Source: Podila epigama (Eukaryota > Mortierellomycota > Mortierellomycetes > Mortierellales > Mortierellaceae). From it: DNA of 11,978 nucleotides. Position 1 is the first letter of the stretch. Every line of letters starts with the position of its first letter. The translations under genes were made by a program, and so were the position numbers. The notes below the pieces were generated by a model that made no database searches, was not told where the DNA came from, and saw only the letters and a list, made by a program, of their open reading frames with translations. Where the stretch lies: the NCBI GenBank assembly GCA_015679605.1, contig JAAAVE010000922.1, positions 1 through 11,978 on the forward strand, in the 5' to 3' direction. Positions 8,882 through 11,978 of this stretch are shown piece by piece.

Positions 8882-10493
8882 TCACACGCGCTCAAAGACT
8901 ACACTGTTGATGCGGACAGTTCTCAAGGCGGGCATGGTCAAGGCAGTATCAAGAAGGAGATCTCGAAAGCGCTGCAGGTTCGAATTGGTGTCCAGCTTGC
9001 TGTGGTCGCTACTGACACGCCATCCATTGTCCTTGATATTGGCAATAAGTTGGCGCTCGCGCTCATAGTACTGCTCAATCACGCCTGTCAGTATCTCTAC
9101 AGCTGGTGTAGCCAAACCCATTTCCAATCCTCTGTCATAGATGTCTGGAGCTGAGCCGCTTTTAGGACCTTCAGCAGGGAAAGTCTGACTATGACTGTTC
9201 ATGAGCCCCTCCAAGGCAGAGAAAAATCTCTCTAGCCGCCATGCTCCCAGGTCCTCACGGAGGTTACCAAGATCATGGTTGTCGCCTGCATAGTCGACTA
9301 CACTCTTCTGGACTATAAATTTGAACTTGACTGATTCGAGCTTTTGTGTGTCCCACCGAGGTTCAAATAGACGAAACCATAGCTGAGAAAAGTAGCGTCC
9401 ATGAATGGGCAGACGGCGTAGCTCTGGACAGCTACGGAGAATCTTGTTGACGCTGGATACGGTATCCATACTCACGTTGTCAATATACAACGTGAGATAT
9501 TGCAAGGTGTTCGAGCAGTCATCAATAATGTCTTGGCAAGACTCAACCACAGAAACATTAAAAAACCATTTCAGCGTGACTAGAGCGGTGGTGGTCTTGA
9601 GGATCCTTAGAGCCTTGTAGTTTGACAGATCGTTTACGTCGCTGCGCTGTGGTATATGTCTCTGTGCGGATTAAGAAATTTGAGATATGTCAACTTTGCG
9701 CGGCCACCAGCACCACGCAGGGCCAAATAGACGTCATCCCAGGAGCAGTCTGAGTACAGAGTGAGGACCAAAGATGTGACATTGGGGCAATGTTGGAGTA
9801 ATTGGAGAACCCCATTCTCGAGCTTGGTAGTTTTAAGATAAAGCTTCTCGATCCAAGGCAAAGGTTCCCAACCATCACATCTTGCCAACGGATGACGGAA
9901 ATAGATGGTCAAGTGTTTTAACCGGTGGTTTTTGGACAGGACAGTGCGCAAGAGTGTGGTATCGAATTTTTCACACCATTTGAAATGCTTGAATATGCTC
10001 ATACATAAGCGCTCCAATTTGGTAAGCGATTGCAGTGCTTGTAGGAATTGGTTGAAACTCTCATTCTCGATCGTATGCTTGGAAACACTGTCGGCTATCA
10101 ATGACAATTGTTGTAGATTGGGGTTGCTCAACAAGAGGCGCGTGCAATAGGAAGTTTTATGGAGTTCTGGTAACGTCAATCCTTTGAGTTGGGTGACATG
10201 GAGGTACAGTATTGGTCCCACGAAATCGTGAAAGCAAAGATAGCGAATGTGGTGCTTGTTGGCTTGGATCACCGCTTCGGGGATTTTGTGGTTCTTGTCG
10301 TCAACACATAAGGTCCAGAGAAGAGGAGTCAAAGTCTTCTTCCACAACAGTTGACCTGGAGACACGTGAGAAGGTCCGTAGCATGCAGCGCGGGTATATG
10401 AGAACGTCTTATCTGCCACAACGGAACGAACCAGCCGATGCGATAGACAATCTCGGGCAGCTCGAGAGCTCGCGATGTTGCTGTTGTTGTCAT
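8882..10493 (-). CDS. F-box/leucine-rich-repeat-like protein, frame broken twice
   Basis: F-box proteins are substrate-recognition subunits of SCF ubiquitin ligases: the F-box binds Skp1 and the repeat region binds the target. The ATG at 10493 starts MTTTATSRALELPEI, and residues about 10-60 form an F-box (LPEIVYRIG, then DLLTCLQVN followed by LWKKTLTPLLW). About 450 residues of LRR-like sequence follow, for example LKHLTIYF, IEKLYLKTT, CPNVTSLVLTL and NTLQYLTLYI. The reading needs two frame changes. One lies at about 10350, inside the F-box between LQVN and LLWKK; the other at 9637-9670, after LNPHRDIY and before VNDLSNYKALRIL. Each fits one missing base. With both allowed for, the span is about 537 codons ending at TGA 8884-8882. 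No GT-AG intron in phase was found at either place. It is either a recent pseudogene or a locus with two base-call errors. The style matches F-box families expanded in Mortierellomycota, from general knowledge. Confidence 0.85.
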
Positions 10494-10891
10494 AGTGAGT
10501 GGGGTATTATGAATGATGAAAGGTGTATGGTGTACGGTGACAAATAAAAAAAGAAAAGAAAGTTTTTTTTTTTTTTTCCTTTTGGGTCTCATCGAAAACA
10601 AGAGATTGCCCCTGAAAAATTGAAGCCAGCAACCCTGCATGTCACAAGTCAAGAGCATGCATAATGAACATGACTTCCTGCCGTTTCTGGGTTCTTGCTC
10701 GATTCATTGTCTGCTTGGATGGTGGAACATGAGTTGACGAAACAAAGTCCTTTCAGAGTCATGTGAATCAACAACAGAAAGAACCTTCGCCACGGATACT
10801 TGCGCTCATTTGCAAAGTCATCTTTCCAGCTGTCAAAGCTGAATGTTGGTATTGTCAGTTGGTTTAAATATAGGACCATCAATTAACTGAC
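10494..10891. other. Upstream region of the F-box gene; short uncertain frame
   Basis: On the F-box (minus) strand this is 5' flanking DNA with a run of about 15 A (plus-strand poly-T, 10563-10577). A 76-codon minus-strand frame, 10879-10649, starts with ATG and includes SFDSWKDDFANERKYPWRRF, then a hydrophobic stretch. It could be a small gene or an exon, but nothing identifies it. The plus strand carries a TATA-like TTAAATATA at about 10864-10872, before the candidate gene starting at 10892. Confidence 0.3.
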
Positions 10892-11333
10892 ATGTTGATG
10901 ACATTCAACGACAAACCTCCCCTCGCAAATGAATCATTCAAGTTATCAACAGATATCCAGAAATCCACTCACCAGGAGGTTGCGATGTCAAGGTACGTAA
11001 ACAGACGCGACAACAGTGATAGTATGATTTTGGTCATATTTTTGGTGCAGAGGCCTGGTGACCATGGTGTGACCTGTCGCCAACCGTGCTGGAACCTTGA
11101 GCAAATGTCGACATGCATTGCACCAACGGCTGAATCAATGGGTTCGGACGTTGGAAGAATCCAATCGTCGTGCCTCCTCTTCTATGCACAGCCTCAGATC
11201 CATCTTCTTCAGAATCAGGAGGCATTTTAACTTGAAGGGTAAAGCCAAAAAAAAAAAATATAGGCAAGATGGGATCAGGTCAAAGTCGGCTAGGTGGTGT
11301 GCCCCACATCCAGTCCCACTGAAGCTGGTGTGA
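10892..11333 (+). CDS. Candidate small two-exon gene, structure unresolved
   Basis: An ATG at 10892, about 20 bases after a TATA-like box, opens MLMTFNDKPPLANESFKLST and reaches a strong donor, GTACGT, at 10993. The best acceptor, GTGCAG ending at 11050, gives a 58-bp intron, but the joined frame stops at TGA 11070-11072. A weaker acceptor, TTGAG ending at 11101, gives a 109-bp intron like those of SET2 and joins in phase to a basic, helix-like stretch (KCRHALHQRLNQWVRTLEES), for about 110 residues in total. Unspliced, the frame runs to 11230. The minus strand also has a protein-like frame here, 11225-11034, with ATG in good context (AAAATGCC). Only one is likely real and I cannot choose. No domain is recognised. 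Confidence 0.28.
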
Positions 11334-11780
11334 ACAATCCGGGAGGCAACAGCAATAACCCAGTCGACTACTTTACTCTTACACACTACACTTGAATCGT
11401 CATGACCATTATCGCGATCTTTTTTTTTCAAAGAGTAATGTCGTTCTACAACCAACTCCTGGCATGTAGATTGTAGGAGAATGAAGAAACAACATGTGGT
11501 GAAATAATCACTTTTTCATGTTCAAAACAACAAACAAGAAGAGTTCAAAGGCATTTCCACATACGTATTCACTCTCAAGCATTCAGCATACAAACAAATC
11601 ACTAAGAGACAATCATTTACAGACACTCATTTTCAGGCGATTACAGTCAAGTAATTATTTATTGTATAACAATTCTGGCGCAAAGAAAACCATTTTTTAT
11701 AAGGATGAAAAAGAGAAAATGCAGACTATTGCTTTGACTTTGATTTTTTTTTTGTGTTTATTTTTTCAGTCTTGAGCGGC
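11334..11780. other. AT-rich non-coding DNA
   Basis: No convincing gene is seen. An 85-codon plus-strand frame (11518-11775) is Lys/Asn/Ser-rich, ends in a poly-T-encoded hydrophobic tail and looks like chance. On the minus strand an AATAAA at 11758-11763 lies about 20 bases past the stop of the gene at the right edge and may be its poly(A) signal. Confidence 0.45.
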
Positions 11781-11902
11781 TCAAGCTTGGGCGGTTTGGA
11801 CTTGTTGTGTTTCTGTCGTTATCGCCTCGGGCGGGTTCGGCGCCGGTGTCTCGTCGCGGCATGGTGGAGCAGGGGGTGGGTTGGCTCCACGTTGATAGGC
11901 TG
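11781..11902 (-). CDS. Probable C-terminal exon of a gene running off the right edge (partial)
   Basis: On the minus strand a T/C-rich tract ending in CTATTAG (11909-11903) looks like a splice acceptor. The frame after it reads AYQRGANPPPAPPCRDET and continues Pro/Thr/Gln-rich for 39 codons to TGA at 11783-11781, with an AATAAA about 20 bases further on. GC content rises sharply here compared with the AT-rich DNA beside it, which supports coding. The frame also stays open to the right window edge, so the acceptor is a proposal. The sequence is a low-complexity tail and gives no clue to function. Confidence 0.42.
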
Positions 11903-11978
11903 CTAATAGATGAGGAAGAAGAAAAAAAATAGAAACTGGTGAGTGAGGTATGGACATTGGATTACATGCTATTTCAAA

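Noticed and set aside
9634-9670. Intron explaining the second F-box frame break
   Set aside because: The donor-like GTAAAC at about 9638 pairs with acceptors 58 or 96 bases on, but neither restores the frame.
11518-11775. 85-codon plus-strand frame near the right end
   Set aside because: AT-rich DNA with biased composition and a hydrophobic end encoded by poly-T; no start context or domain.
1-11978. tRNA, rRNA, CRISPR array, riboswitch or complete transposase gene
   Set aside because: No cloverleaf, rRNA-like stretch, regular spaced repeats or transposase catalytic motif was found by eye on either strand.

Overview
This window looks like nuclear DNA of an early-diverging filamentous fungus. 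The signs are many short GT-AG introns (86-125 bp), pyrimidine-rich tracts ahead of genes, homopolymer runs in the intergenic DNA, a fungal Set2, and a single large F-box/leucine-rich gene of a kind that is abundant in Mortierellomycota. The lineage is inferred from protein style only and not proven. No bacterial-type operons, rRNA, tRNA or CRISPR were seen.

Layout from left to right. 1-567: pyrimidine-rich upstream DNA. 568-1443 (+): an uncharacterised single-span membrane protein with a cysteine-rich tail built on four CX3C pairs. 1444-2221: intergenic DNA with a CCAA microsatellite and poly-T runs. 2222-7090 (+): a complete nine-exon SET2 gene, histone H3 lysine-36 methyltransferase, about 1351 residues. 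Its exons can be joined in frame with no internal stop, giving AWS, SET, post-SET, a helical TFIIS-N/LEDGF-like region, WW and SRI domains. 7091-8881: gene-poor DNA with a 137-bp imperfect hairpin and decayed, protein-like minus-strand reading frames. 8882-10493 (-): an F-box/leucine-rich-repeat-type gene whose frame is broken twice. 10494-11780: AT-rich DNA with one poorly resolved small gene candidate. 11781-11902 (-): the probable last exon of a gene that continues past the right edge.

SET2 is the one gene whose role can be stated firmly. Its SRI domain binds the phosphorylated RNA polymerase II tail, so the enzyme would travel with elongating polymerase and mark H3K36. Nothing links its neighbours to it functionally. 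The most unusual observations are three tandem SUMO-consensus lysine motifs near the Set2 N terminus, the CX3C array of the membrane protein, the hairpin element, and the clustering of damaged reading frames in the right half of the window. I did not find a convincing new multi-gene system.
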